A DNA stretch of 64,000 bases from Psychroserpens algicola (GCF_014526325.1 NZ_JACNMJ010000001.1:496001-560000), one strand, 5' to 3'. Shown: positions 25,364 through 33,264, numbered from the stretch's first letter. Numbers and translations are program-made. The notes: generated from the sequence alone by a model not told the origin.

Positions 25364-25371
25364 CAAAGATA
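25364..25371 (-). promoter_or_regulatory. Probable greA promoter -7 box
   Basis: TATCTTTG on the minus strand matches TAnnTTTG. Transcription would start near 25358, giving a leader of about 100 nt before the greA ATG. Confidence 0.55.
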
Positions 25372-25441
25372 CAAAATATTTAATTCAACATTTAAAATAT
25401 TGTAAATTGCGGCTCTAAATGAGCACTTAACAAATTAAAAT

Positions 25442-25897
25442 ATGCGATTCGTTATCCCAAAAATTCAACACCTAAAAAAAGCACTACTAATGCTGCCTAT
25501 TTTCTTTTTAACTAATTGTGGCAGTGATGATAACATAAACAATTGCAATTTTTTATTTAATGTTGGTGTGAATGCTACACTGAATTTAAATCTACCCGAA
25601 TACAGTCAACTCCTCTTTACCAGTAATTCGGTTTACGTTCCTAATCAAGGAAATGCTGGAATTTATGTAACTAATGTTGGTAATGATAATTACCGAGCTT
25701 GGGATGCTGCAGATCCAAACCATGCACCTTCATCATGTTCGCTTTTACAAATAGATGGTGCTAATGTGACTTGTGGTTGTGCCGATCAAAATGAATATAG
25801 TCTCTTCACCGGACAATCGTTGGGCGATCAGTTACAATGCGGACTTAAAGAATATCGCGTTACCCTTTCGGGTGCAAATTTGGTTATTAGCAATTAA
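25442..25897 (+). CDS. Putative lipoprotein, Rieske-like but without ligand His
   Basis: A 151-residue protein with a signal peptide ending in a lipobox (FFLTNCGSDD, Cys about residue 27). The C-terminal part (CSLLQIDGANVTCGCADQNE, YSLFTGQSLGDQLQCGLKEY) resembles, in length and layout, Bacteroidota lipoproteins related to Rieske iron-sulfur domains. The CxH and CxxH cluster ligands are absent, however, so it should not bind a 2Fe-2S cluster in the usual way. Function unknown. Single gene between divergent greA and a terminator. Confidence 0.6.
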   Translation: MRFVIPKIQHLKKALLMLPIFFLTNCGSDDNINNCNFLFNVGVNATLNLNLPEYSQLLFTSNSVYVPNQGNAGIYVTNVGNDNYRAWDAADPNHAPSSCSLLQIDGANVTCGCADQNEYSLFTGQSLGDQLQCGLKEYRVTLSGANLVISN

Positions 25898-25920
25898 AAA
25901 TGTAGCGTTAAGCCTATAAA

Positions 25921-25956
25921 AAAACTCCCAATAGATACTATTAGGAGCTTTTGTTT
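25921..25956. terminator. Terminator between the lipoprotein and thiamine receptor genes
   Basis: A ten-base stem with one mismatch (arms CTCCCAATAG and CTATTAGGAG) flanked by A and T runs, placed between convergent genes. Confidence 0.65.
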
Positions 25957-25981
25957 TATAATGAGTTGTTCTTCGGAAATT

Positions 25982-28171
25982 TTAAAACTTTAAAGTCACT
26001 CCCACTAAAAAGTTAGTTGTAGCTTGCGGATAAAATCCTGCGAAATATCCAGTTGAAATTCCAGTAGGACTATCACTATCTTCAAAATCGAATGACCCGA
26101 AATAGCCATTAGACACATACTTTTCATTAAAGATATTATTGACTAATCCAGAAAAAATAACTGATTTAAAAATGGATTTTGGTTGCCACTCATAGGTGAT
26201 ATTGAAATCGTTAATAAAATAGCTTTCTAGTTTTGAATCTGGGTTTTCAGTATTACCCATAAACTGCTCACCGACATATTTACTCAATAATGACATTTGA
26301 AAGCCTTCTCTTGGTTGAAATACTAATGCATTGGCTGCAATAAATTCTGGAGAAAATGAAATATCAGTTTTACCTAAATCAAGTAATTCACCATTAACAG
26401 ATTCGAAAGTTTCCTTGTTTTTGTTTGAGCTAATTGTAAAATTAGGTTGTACTGAGAATTTATCAGTCAAAGCCACAGCAGCATCAACTTCTAATCCTAA
26501 ACGGTAACTATCGCCACTATTTGCTCTTACAGGATCTCCAGTAGTATCAATTTGACCCGTTAACACTAGTTGCTCATTGTATAACATATAATAGCCATTA
26601 ACATTCAATCTGAATTTCTGTGTGTTATGTCTCCATCCCAATTCAAAATCATTAAGCTGCTCCGGTTTTACAGTCGCATTATTTTCAAAATCACTTCGGT
26701 TAGGCTCACGATTTGCTCTGGCATATGAAAAATACAAACTGTTATTTGAATTGACTTTATAGGTAATTCCTGCTTTCGGATTAAAGAAACTGTAATTTTC
26801 ATCAACATTAAACGGAAGCCTGTCTGAAGTCAGTCCAGATGTTTCATATCCAACAAGTCGCAATTGTAAATCGCCATACAAACTCACTTTATCATTGATT
26901 CTATACGTCGCTTTTGTAAACAAACTCCAATCTGATTTTTTTCCGTTACCTTCATAATAACGATCTCTAATTTCGCTATCGCTGGCAAATTCGGCCCAAA
27001 TGATTTCCCCAAAATGATCGCCATCATAAATACTGTAGGAGGTTCCGAAAAAGAGATTGACCTCATTATTTTTATAGTTAGCACTTGCGTTTATTACATA
27101 AAAGTCATTATCCAGCCAACGACGTCTAATCAAATCGGTAGTACTCACAGTTTCATCGCCAATCTCGATAGGTGTTAAATCATAATCGGCAAAGTCTTCA
27201 TCTTCTTTATATTGTTCAAAATACCCTCTTCCGTAGGTATAATTCAAACCTAAATTAGTAGACCATCGGTTATTGTAACGTTGATTCCAATGTAACTGAT
27301 AATGGTCTTGATTGTAATTGTCAACCTCATTATCGTAGAACTGAGGATTTCCGTCGGCATCCGTGTAAGCACCAGACGGATTAAAAGTTCGGTTGTCTTC
27401 TAAAGTTTCAGCATCAATACCATTCCAGGCCTGATAAGTCACTTCTTTTCCACCAAATGTTATGGCTTTAATTAAGGTATTGTCATCTACATAAGACCCT
27501 TGTAAAAAGTAGGATTTTAAATCGGTTTCAGCTCTATCAATATATCCATCTGAAGTAATATTTGATAAGCGACCCGCAATTTCAATATGGTCATTTATTA
27601 AACCTGTACTAAATTTTACCGTATGTTTTCTGGTATTATAACTTCCGAAGGCATTAGAAATTTCGCCATTAGATTCTGAAGAAACAGCATCAGTGAGTAC
27701 ATTGATACTAGCACCAAATGCTCCCGAACCATTGGTTGACGTCCCAACACCTCGTTGCAATTGTAAACTTTCAACTGAGGACGCAAAATCACCTAAGTTC
27801 ACCCAAAAGGTACCTAACGATTCGGCATCATTATACGGAATTCCATTAATAGTTACATTGGTCGACTGCGCATTAATCCCACGAACTCTAATACCTGTAT
27901 ACCCAACTCCTGCTCCAGCGTCGGTTGTGGTCACCACAGATGGTAAGTAGTTTAAAAGCACCGGAATATCTTGCCCTAAATTACGTTTGGCCAACTCTTT
28001 TTTACTAACATTAGAGTGTGTGATTGGTGATGTCGCGTTTACTCTAACCGCTTTTACTAAAACCTCATCTAATGTTTCAGTCTTGGTAGAGTCTTGCTGT
28101 TTTTCATTGTTTTGTGCCAGGGCACTTACGGATAGCACAAAAAGTGCTACAAAAAGAAATGTGTTTTTCAT
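25982..28171 (-). CDS. TonB-dependent outer-membrane receptor, probably for thiamine
   Basis: A 729-residue receptor. It has a signal peptide (MKNTFLFVALFVLSVSALAQ), a probable TonB box region (TETLDEVLVKAVRV), and a plug domain with LPSVVTTTDAGAGVGYTGIR, VTINGIPYNDAESLGTFWVN and LQLQRGVGTSTNGSGAFGAS. A 22-strand-type barrel follows and ends in LVGVTLKF. The leader carries a TPP riboswitch (28316-28396), so expression should fall when thiamine diphosphate is plentiful. In Bacteroidota, TPP-regulated receptors of this kind have been proposed as thiamine importers (OMR1 in comparative genomics). Lying downstream of PnuC, thiamine-binding and kinase genes supports that role. Confidence 0.9.
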   Translation of the reverse strand: MKNTFLFVALFVLSVSALAQNNEKQQDSTKTETLDEVLVKAVRVNATSPITHSNVSKKELAKRNLGQDIPVLLNYLPSVVTTTDAGAGVGYTGIRVRGINAQSTNVTINGIPYNDAESLGTFWVNLGDFASSVESLQLQRGVGTSTNGSGAFGASINVLTDAVSSESNGEISNAFGSYNTRKHTVKFSTGLINDHIEIAGRLSNITSDGYIDRAETDLKSYFLQGSYVDDNTLIKAITFGGKEVTYQAWNGIDAETLEDNRTFNPSGAYTDADGNPQFYDNEVDNYNQDHYQLHWNQRYNNRWSTNLGLNYTYGRGYFEQYKEDEDFADYDLTPIEIGDETVSTTDLIRRRWLDNDFYVINASANYKNNEVNLFFGTSYSIYDGDHFGEIIWAEFASDSEIRDRYYEGNGKKSDWSLFTKATYRINDKVSLYGDLQLRLVGYETSGLTSDRLPFNVDENYSFFNPKAGITYKVNSNNSLYFSYARANREPNRSDFENNATVKPEQLNDFELGWRHNTQKFRLNVNGYYMLYNEQLVLTGQIDTTGDPVRANSGDSYRLGLEVDAAVALTDKFSVQPNFTISSNKNKETFESVNGELLDLGKTDISFSPEFIAANALVFQPREGFQMSLLSKYVGEQFMGNTENPDSKLESYFINDFNITYEWQPKSIFKSVIFSGLVNNIFNEKYVSNGYFGSFDFEDSDSPTGISTGYFAGFYPQATTNFLVGVTLKF

Positions 28172-28259
28172 TACGATTATACGTCATAATCGAATAAAAA
28201 GAGGTCATTATTCTTTGTTAATAATTAAAATTATGAACATTAATATAAATGTGATTAGA

Positions 28260-28311
28260 AAAATGCTTTAGCATTTTTTTGCACTCACTAAAAATGTCTA
28301 CTGGACATTTT
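28260..28311 (-). promoter_or_regulatory. Tandem hairpins downstream of the TPP aptamer (expression platform)
   Basis: Two small hairpins lie between aptamer and start codon on the minus strand. The first (28291-28311) has arms AAAATGTC/GACATTTT; the second (about 28259-28278) has arms AAAAATGC/GCATTTTT. Each is followed by five U. Either may be a conditional terminator that forms when TPP binds. Confidence 0.5.
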
Positions 28312-28315
28312 ATTA

Positions 28316-28396
28316 ACGTTCGCTTGCTTCCTAAACAGCATTACCTGTTCTAGGTTCAATGGGTATGATCTCAGCCGAAAATAGGCACCCCTTTTT
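28316..28396 (-). promoter_or_regulatory. TPP (thiamine diphosphate) riboswitch
   Basis: On the minus strand the conserved aptamer blocks appear in order: GGGGTGCC, GGCTGAGATCATACCC, GAACCT, CAGGTAATGCTG and a closing segment. These are the hallmarks of the THI element. It lies about 145 bases upstream of the TonB-dependent receptor start, and a TAnnTTTG box (28408-28415) just upstream would place the transcription start near 28402. Confidence 0.95.
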
Positions 28397-28407
28397 TGAG
28401 AACGCTG

Positions 28408-28415
28408 CAAAGATA
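28408..28415 (-). promoter_or_regulatory. Probable -7 box of the riboswitch transcript
   Basis: TATCTTTG on the minus strand, followed by CAGCG, the same 13-base string as at the ahcY promoter (33257). Transcription would begin a few bases before the TPP aptamer. Confidence 0.6.
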
Positions 28416-28458
28416 ATTCAGAATTATCATTTGATCATCAAGAATTGCTGAATTTTTT

Positions 28459-28866
28459 TTAATCAATTTCAGGAGGTTTTCTGTTGGCTTTTTTTTCAGA
28501 AGTTCTACGCTTATTTGCTAGCCGTTTCTTAATTACTGCCTTAGGAGTTTTTGTTGGGATACGTTCTTTATCTTCTATCAAATTGGTTTTGAGTAATTCT
28601 AAAAACCGCTGTATAATAATGGCTTTATTTCTAAATTGACTTCGACTTTCACCACATTGCATTATTAGAACATGTTCCTTTGTTAATCTGGATTGTAAAT
28701 TAGTTTTTAGGCGTTCTATTTGAGCTTCACTAAGCGCTAAAGAATTGTGCAAATCAAAACTTAGCTCTACTTTAGATGCCGTTTTATTGACGTGTTGCCC
28801 TCCTGCTCCTGAGCTTCTGATTGCTTTAAAGGTCAATTCATTTTTTATGGCATGCTCATCAAACAT
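28459..28866 (-). CDS. arfB: Alternative ribosome-rescue factor ArfB (YaeJ)
   Basis: A 135-residue peptidyl-tRNA hydrolase that frees ribosomes stalled at mRNA ends. The catalytic GGQ motif is at residues 22-24 (RSSGAGGQHVNKTASKVELS). The C-terminal tail is rich in Lys/Arg (KKRLANKRRTSEKKANRKPP), as needed to enter the empty mRNA channel. There is no codon-recognition domain, which separates it from release factors. Its start overlaps the stop of the DUF4301 gene by one base (TAATG), making it the last gene of a translationally coupled operon. Confidence 0.95.
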   Translation of the reverse strand: MFDEHAIKNELTFKAIRSSGAGGQHVNKTASKVELSFDLHNSLALSEAQIERLKTNLQSRLTKEHVLIMQCGESRSQFRNKAIIIQRFLELLKTNLIEDKERIPTKTPKAVIKKRLANKRRTSEKKANRKPPEID

Positions 28867-30425
28867 TAGTACTTAATTTGATGAGGCGCTTTAAGCAAAT
28901 CATTGACCGTTTTAACCGGGTTAAAAGTAATTAAGGGCACTTCTACAAAAATGGTATTCCAATTAGCCATGCTACCATTCCATAACCCAGGAAGTTCTAA
29001 TGCTTTGAGATCTTTTCCTGTTTTAGTTTTCATGGTGATGAATGCTGCTTTGGCATCTATGAACTTCTTTAAATCGAATTTTTCACCTTTGTAATTTTTA
29101 ATTCCGCAAACCAAATCTACAGGATTAAAATGTGTAGCGCCTTTTAAAATATCTTTTTGTTGCTTGCTTTTTTTATTGATTTGGGCAGACTCTACGATTT
29201 GTAGAGAGGTATTTCCGCTTTCATCTTTTATCCAAAATGGGCCTCCACCAGGTTCGCCTTCATTTTTTACCATCCCACAAACACGGATTGGTCGATTTAG
29301 TTTTTCAGCTAAATATTCAATTTGATATTTAAGAGAATATTTTTCAAATTCTGAACTTATCCTCACATTCATTCTATTCACTAAAAACTCTGCAATTTCA
29401 ATGAGTTCATTTTCAGAAAGATTGCCTTTATCAAGCCGGTTAAGATATATAAAAGCCTGCTCCTGAACTTTAATTAAAATTCCTGCAAGTACTTTTTTAT
29501 ACTTTGCTACATCGGCTTTGTATTTATACGTGACTACATTGTCGATGTTCTTAATGAAAATAATATCAGCATCAAGATCATTTAAGTTTTCAATAAGGGC
29601 ACCATGACCTGATGGTCTAAACAATAAAGTGCCATCATCGTTTCTAAACGGTTTATTTTTAGGTGTAACAGCTATAGTATCTGTCGATTCTTTTTGATAA
29701 GAAAATGAAATATCAAACTTTGAACCTGTTTTTTCTTCTACCTTTTTTTCAATACGTTTAAATTCTTCGTCGAATTTATGATTGTGTTTTTCTGAAATCG
29801 TAAAGTGCAGTTTTGTAGCATCTTCATTAGATGAATACAAAGCAGACTCATACAAATGTTCACCAAAAGCGGTTGAAATTTCTTGGTTTTTATAAGTATG
29901 AAAAGGCAATAACCCTTTTGGGAAATTCCCATAATCGAGCTTATCAGCATCCAACATCATTTGAATGAACTTTAAGCGTTGTTCATTAATAGATAATGCA
30001 TCAAAATCTGGATATGCTTGTTGAAGTCGTTCCTGTACAATATGGTAAAACGGAAACTTATCTAAACCAATAAAAAACAAGGACAAGTCTTTGCTTTTAT
30101 GTCTATTGATATAAGAATTGATACTTTCTTTGTTAAGATCATATTCATCTAAAAACTGAAATAAAAACTTAAACATTCGTGTCGCTGCTCCAGAAGCTGG
30201 GACAAATTTCAAGATACAAACCGAATCTTTTTTGGCTTCAAAGCTGGAAATAAAGTCTTCTATTTGAGCCTTAGACAATCTTAAAATTCCTTGATCTATT
30301 GTTGCTTCAGATACCAGATTTGCATAAGGGATACCATCTTCAAAAAGTTTAATTTGTTGTTCAACTTGTTTTACAGTTAAGCCTTTGCGTTCTATGTGAT
30401 TTATGTCTTCTTTCGAAAAGTTCAA
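28866..30425 (-). CDS. DUF4301 family protein
   Basis: A 519-residue soluble protein of the DUF4301 family. Conserved segments seen are KFVPASGAATRMFKFLFQFL near residues 73-92, LFRPSGHGALIENLNDLDAD in the middle, and RVCGMVKNEGEPGGGPFWIK later. The Gly-rich GEPGGGPF and RPSGHGA loops and the scattered Arg/Lys suggest a nucleotidyltransferase-like or phosphate-binding enzyme, but no activity is known to me. It overlaps the upstream NadR-like kinase gene by four bases and the downstream arfB by one. Its position in the thiamine-linked operon is intriguing; whether it works on a thiamine intermediate is unknown. Confidence 0.85.
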   Translation of the reverse strand: MNFSKEDINHIERKGLTVKQVEQQIKLFEDGIPYANLVSEATIDQGILRLSKAQIEDFISSFEAKKDSVCILKFVPASGAATRMFKFLFQFLDEYDLNKESINSYINRHKSKDLSLFFIGLDKFPFYHIVQERLQQAYPDFDALSINEQRLKFIQMMLDADKLDYGNFPKGLLPFHTYKNQEISTAFGEHLYESALYSSNEDATKLHFTISEKHNHKFDEEFKRIEKKVEEKTGSKFDISFSYQKESTDTIAVTPKNKPFRNDDGTLLFRPSGHGALIENLNDLDADIIFIKNIDNVVTYKYKADVAKYKKVLAGILIKVQEQAFIYLNRLDKGNLSENELIEIAEFLVNRMNVRISSEFEKYSLKYQIEYLAEKLNRPIRVCGMVKNEGEPGGGPFWIKDESGNTSLQIVESAQINKKSKQQKDILKGATHFNPVDLVCGIKNYKGEKFDLKKFIDAKAAFITMKTKTGKDLKALELPGLWNGSMANWNTIFVEVPLITFNPVKTVNDLLKAPHQIKY

Positions 30426-30997
30426 TGCGTATGGTTTATAAGTTTTTCTATATGATCTTTACATGTATTTAATCGTTCTTTGAAGTCGCCTTTTACCAGT
30501 ACATATGGTTTTTTAGTAGCAACTAATGCTTGTTCAAACTGATTAAACAATTCTAATCTGTTATTGGGTTGATCTCGAATACCATCGGCTTCCCAAACTG
30601 TGTCAATATAAGTTAAAAAATACAAATCGTAAGTATTTTCTTGGGCATATTTTTTGACTTCTTGCGGACAATATCCATCGTAATAAAATTGAGAATACAC
30701 TTGAGTTTCTAACAAATCGGTATCGCAAATCAAAAGGGTATTGGCGAAATGAAGTTGTTTGTTTTCCAAATGCATTTGTCCGATAGCAATTGGGAGCACA
30801 TCATCTTTGGTTATTGACAGGTTGTTTTTTGCCTTAGCTTCGGCATAACTACGTGAAAACTCCTCAACATATACAGTGTTATAATAGGTAGCCAGTTCTT
30901 GAGCAAGTGTTGATTTTCCAGTAGATTCTGGGCCATACAACACTACTTTTATACAGTTTGGGTTTGTATCTGTGATTTGTTTAAGCTTTTCTTCCAT
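30422..30997 (-). CDS. NadR-like ATPase / nucleoside kinase (possible thiamine kinase)
   Basis: A 191-residue P-loop kinase of the NadR/AAA_28 type. Walker A is GPESTGKST (residues 22-30). The following VYVEEFSRSYAEAK and the later LLICDTDLLETQVYSQFYYD and DGIRDQP segments match nicotinamide riboside kinase domains. There is no nicotinamide mononucleotide adenylyltransferase domain. It overlaps pnuC by 49 bases and the DUF4301 gene by four. The pnuC pairing fits NR uptake and phosphorylation, yet the adjacent thiamine-binding protein and TPP-regulated receptor make phosphorylation of thiamine equally plausible. Confidence 0.85.
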   Translation of the reverse strand: MEEKLKQITDTNPNCIKVVLYGPESTGKSTLAQELATYYNTVYVEEFSRSYAEAKAKNNLSITKDDVLPIAIGQMHLENKQLHFANTLLICDTDLLETQVYSQFYYDGYCPQEVKKYAQENTYDLYFLTYIDTVWEADGIRDQPNNRLELFNQFEQALVATKKPYVLVKGDFKERLNTCKDHIEKLINHTH

Positions 30998-31590
30998 GCT
31001 AAATAGCCAAAAATGGCAATAAATGTAAATCCTAAATATTGAAAACTAGTGAATGTAAATCCTTTATAAAAATAAAGTGGTACTGAAATTATATCTCCAA
31101 TTATCCAGAATATCCAATTTTCTAATTTGCGTCTGGCCATGAGCCACATTCCAACAAAAAATATCGCAGTTGTAATGGTATCAACATAAGCAACCCAACT
31201 GGTCCATTTATCAAAGGCTTGATATACTATATATACAAATGCTAATGTCGCTATAAAAATTACTACACTTATTTGTTTTTCTTTTGACGTTGTTCTGGAT
31301 ATTGGTGTAACGTGTGTATCATGTACTTTTCTTGTCCATATGTACCAGCCATAAACACTCATGATAAAATAATAAACATTTATCATCATGTCTCCTAATA
31401 ATTCCCATTTAACAAGTAAATACACAAATATAGCTGTACTTATCATACCTGTCGGAAACACCCAAATTTTATTTTGTTTGGAGGACCACACAGACAAAAA
31501 GCCAAATATTACAGCCGTTATTTCTAAAACAATATCAGTATTAGAATAGGTATTATATTGCCCAAAGAGAAACTCAAAAATGTGGTTCAT
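30949..31590 (-). CDS. pnuC: PnuC-family vitamin transporter (nicotinamide riboside or thiamine)
   Basis: A 213-residue inner-membrane transporter with about seven helices. Typical PnuC features are SVWSSKQNKIWVFPTGMIST, DMMINVYYFIMSVYGWYIWT and NWIFWIIGDIISVPLYFYKG, ending with a Lys-rich cytoplasmic tail (LAWKKSLNKS). The family takes up vitamin precursors by facilitated diffusion, trapped by phosphorylation. Members in TPP-regulated loci were called PnuT and proposed to carry thiamine. Here the gene overlaps the thiamine-binding protein gene (17 bases) and the kinase gene (49 bases). I favour thiamine on context, but the sequence alone does not decide. Confidence 0.88.
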   Translation of the reverse strand: MNHIFEFLFGQYNTYSNTDIVLEITAVIFGFLSVWSSKQNKIWVFPTGMISTAIFVYLLVKWELLGDMMINVYYFIMSVYGWYIWTRKVHDTHVTPISRTTSKEKQISVVIFIATLAFVYIVYQAFDKWTSWVAYVDTITTAIFFVGMWLMARRKLENWIFWIIGDIISVPLYFYKGFTFTSFQYLGFTFIAIFGYLAWKKSLNKSQIQTQTV

Positions 31591-31834
31591 AATCGTAGCG
31601 ATCAGATTTAACGATTTTCATATGAAGCAATCCATTTTCAATAAGTTCAAAAGCCTCTTTAATTTCGACAGTCAACAGAGTCATGACCTCATCATAGGGG
31701 CCATAAACCTGAGTGCTCAAAGGGTTTTCAAGTACTTTTAAATGAGATGCACGAAGCTGTTTAATAAAATGAATAATGGCAGGCTCGTAATCGTCATGTA
31801 ATGGAGTTAATGTAAGTTCTACAGATATGTTCAT
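31574..31834 (-). CDS. Thiamine-binding protein (YkoF/MTH1187-like)
   Basis: An 86-residue protein of the thiamine-binding family formerly DUF77, with a ferredoxin-like fold. It shows MNISVELTLTPLHDDYEPAI, followed by ENPLSTQVYGPYDEVMTLLT, the conserved loop. No signal peptide, so it is cytoplasmic. Members bind thiamine or a precursor such as HMP. It is the first gene of the operon with the PnuC transporter, NadR-like kinase, DUF4301 and arfB genes, and its product may hand thiamine to the kinase. I found no TPP aptamer directly upstream of it. Confidence 0.85.
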   Translation of the reverse strand: MNISVELTLTPLHDDYEPAIIHFIKQLRASHLKVLENPLSTQVYGPYDEVMTLLTVEIKEAFELIENGLLHMKIVKSDRYDYEPHF

Positions 31835-31879
31835 AATATTTTCCGTAAAAACGGGAGTCTTTTTATTGTTAATTTCATA

Positions 31880-32605
31880 CTAGAATTTTAAGGCATCAAA
31901 GAAGTGTTCATCTTCTTCAAAAGCGGTTCCTATAACCACTAAATCTGCTCCAGCTTTATAGGCTGCATCTAATTGTTTTTTCGTTTTAATACCACCTCCA
32001 ACAATTAAAGGGATATCTAATTCTTGTTTTACAAAACTAATAATTTCTAGTGGCACAGGGCTTAATGCTCCACTTCCAGCTTCTAGATATATGAGTCGCA
32101 TCCCAAGTAGTTCACCTGCCTTAGCCGTATGAGCTATGCGCTGGAGATTCTCTCTAGGTAAAGGTTTAGTTTTAGTGACCTTTTCCACGGAAGTTTCCTT
32201 ACCGTTTTCAATCAAAATATAACCTGTTGGAATAATTTCTAAGTCTGAATCTTTAAGTTTAGAAACTGCTTCAACATGTTTTCCGATAAGGTAATCAGGA
32301 TTATGGCCTGAAATTAAAGACAAAAATAGTAAAGCATCAGCTTGATGCGTTATTTGGCTAACATCACCAGGAAACAAAACAATAGGTAATTCTGTATATG
32401 ACTTAATTTCATTTACTAAAATTTCCGTAGCATATTCATCAACGGTACTTCCGCCTACAAAAATATGAGTCGCTACAGATTGATTTATTTTCTCAACAAA
32501 AACAGCAGCCTTTTTAATATCCATTTTATCAGGATCTATCAAAACAGCCAATAAGGTTTTACCTTCAGAAATTGCGCCTAATATGTTATTATAAACTGCT
32601 TTCAT
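31880..32605 (-). CDS. pcrB: PcrB-type geranylgeranylglyceryl/heptaprenylglyceryl phosphate synthase
   Basis: A 241-residue TIM-barrel prenyltransferase that links a polyprenyl diphosphate to sn-glycerol-1-phosphate. Visible motifs are AVLIDPDKMD near the N-terminus, HIFVGGSTVDEYATE, VLFPGDVSQI, and LIYLEAGSGALSPV followed by LIVGGGIKTKKQLDAAYKAG. Bacteroidota have group II enzymes of this archaeal-like family. The ATG at 32605 is the natural start; the longer frame begins inside the PPTase gene. It follows the PPTase gene by one base, so the two form an operon. The biological role of the ether lipid product in this phylum is not settled. Confidence 0.9.
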   Translation of the reverse strand: MKAVYNNILGAISEGKTLLAVLIDPDKMDIKKAAVFVEKINQSVATHIFVGGSTVDEYATEILVNEIKSYTELPIVLFPGDVSQITHQADALLFLSLISGHNPDYLIGKHVEAVSKLKDSDLEIIPTGYILIENGKETSVEKVTKTKPLPRENLQRIAHTAKAGELLGMRLIYLEAGSGALSPVPLEIISFVKQELDIPLIVGGGIKTKKQLDAAYKAGADLVVIGTAFEEDEHFFDALKF

Positions 32606-32606
32606 T

Positions 32607-33233
32607 TTAAGTGATAACATAAGCACATGTAAATCCTTCAAACTCTAAAAAATGCGTATTGTATCTGTATTTTTTATTATTATAATCAATCCATGCTATT
32701 GTTTCACCATCTTCTAACATAAACGGAATCACTAAAAAATGCTCTCTAAATAACATGCCTGGTGTCGCAAATAACTTGTATAGTGATTCTTTAATTCCCC
32801 AGATAACAGTAAGCTTTTTTATGTAATCTGCATCGCTTTTATTTAGATAATTAAATTCATAGTCTACAAACTTTTTAGCTATAATAGCTATTTTATCACG
32901 TTGCTTTTCGATATCTATACCAACTTCGGCATCGCTAATAATAACTCCAGAAAAGATAAACGAATGTGTAATCGATATATGTTTACCATCCTTTAAATGA
33001 GGTTTACCATTAGCATCATAAAACAAATCCTGATCTGTGTATCCAAAATCGCGTAAAAGATGCCTCACACTTAAAAAACCACGCTGATGTAATTCGCTTT
33101 TCATTCCCAAAACGCGCTCTAAGCTATTTGGTTTTAAATTTAAAGGCTGAAGTAAATCGTCGTACGACTCTGTAATCTTCCAGATTTTAACAGTAGTTTG
33201 TGAGTTTACTTGGATAGTTTTATAAAGTGGCAT
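32607..33233 (-). CDS. 4'-phosphopantetheinyl transferase (Sfp-like)
   Basis: A 208-residue transferase that moves 4'-phosphopantetheine from CoA onto acyl or peptidyl carrier proteins. The magnesium-binding and active-site motifs are ISDAEVGIDIEKQRDK (Asp and Glu ligands) and IWGIKESLYKLF (WxxKESxxK). The N-terminal half begins KTIQVNSQTTVKIWKITESY and shows HGKH-type ISITHSFIFSGVI. It is divergent from ahcY and precedes pcrB by one base; a functional tie between them is unclear. Confidence 0.9.
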   Translation of the reverse strand: MPLYKTIQVNSQTTVKIWKITESYDDLLQPLNLKPNSLERVLGMKSELHQRGFLSVRHLLRDFGYTDQDLFYDANGKPHLKDGKHISITHSFIFSGVIISDAEVGIDIEKQRDKIAIIAKKFVDYEFNYLNKSDADYIKKLTVIWGIKESLYKLFATPGMLFREHFLVIPFMLEDGETIAWIDYNNKKYRYNTHFLEFEGFTCAYVIT

Positions 33234-33256
33234 TTAATTATCTGAAACTTAATGGT

Positions 33257-33264
33257 TATCTTTG
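33257..33264 (+). promoter_or_regulatory. Probable ahcY promoter -7 box
   Basis: TATCTTTG on the plus strand, followed by CAGCG, identical to the box before the TPP riboswitch. It would give an ahcY leader of about 100 nt, which contains a short CGCC/GGCG hairpin at about 33268-33278 but no aptamer I recognise. Confidence 0.55.

Noticed and set aside
31835-31879. Second TPP riboswitch before the thiamine-binding gene
   Set aside because: The bases upstream of 31834 lack CTGAGA and the other THI blocks; only a weak CCGT/ACGG hairpin is present.
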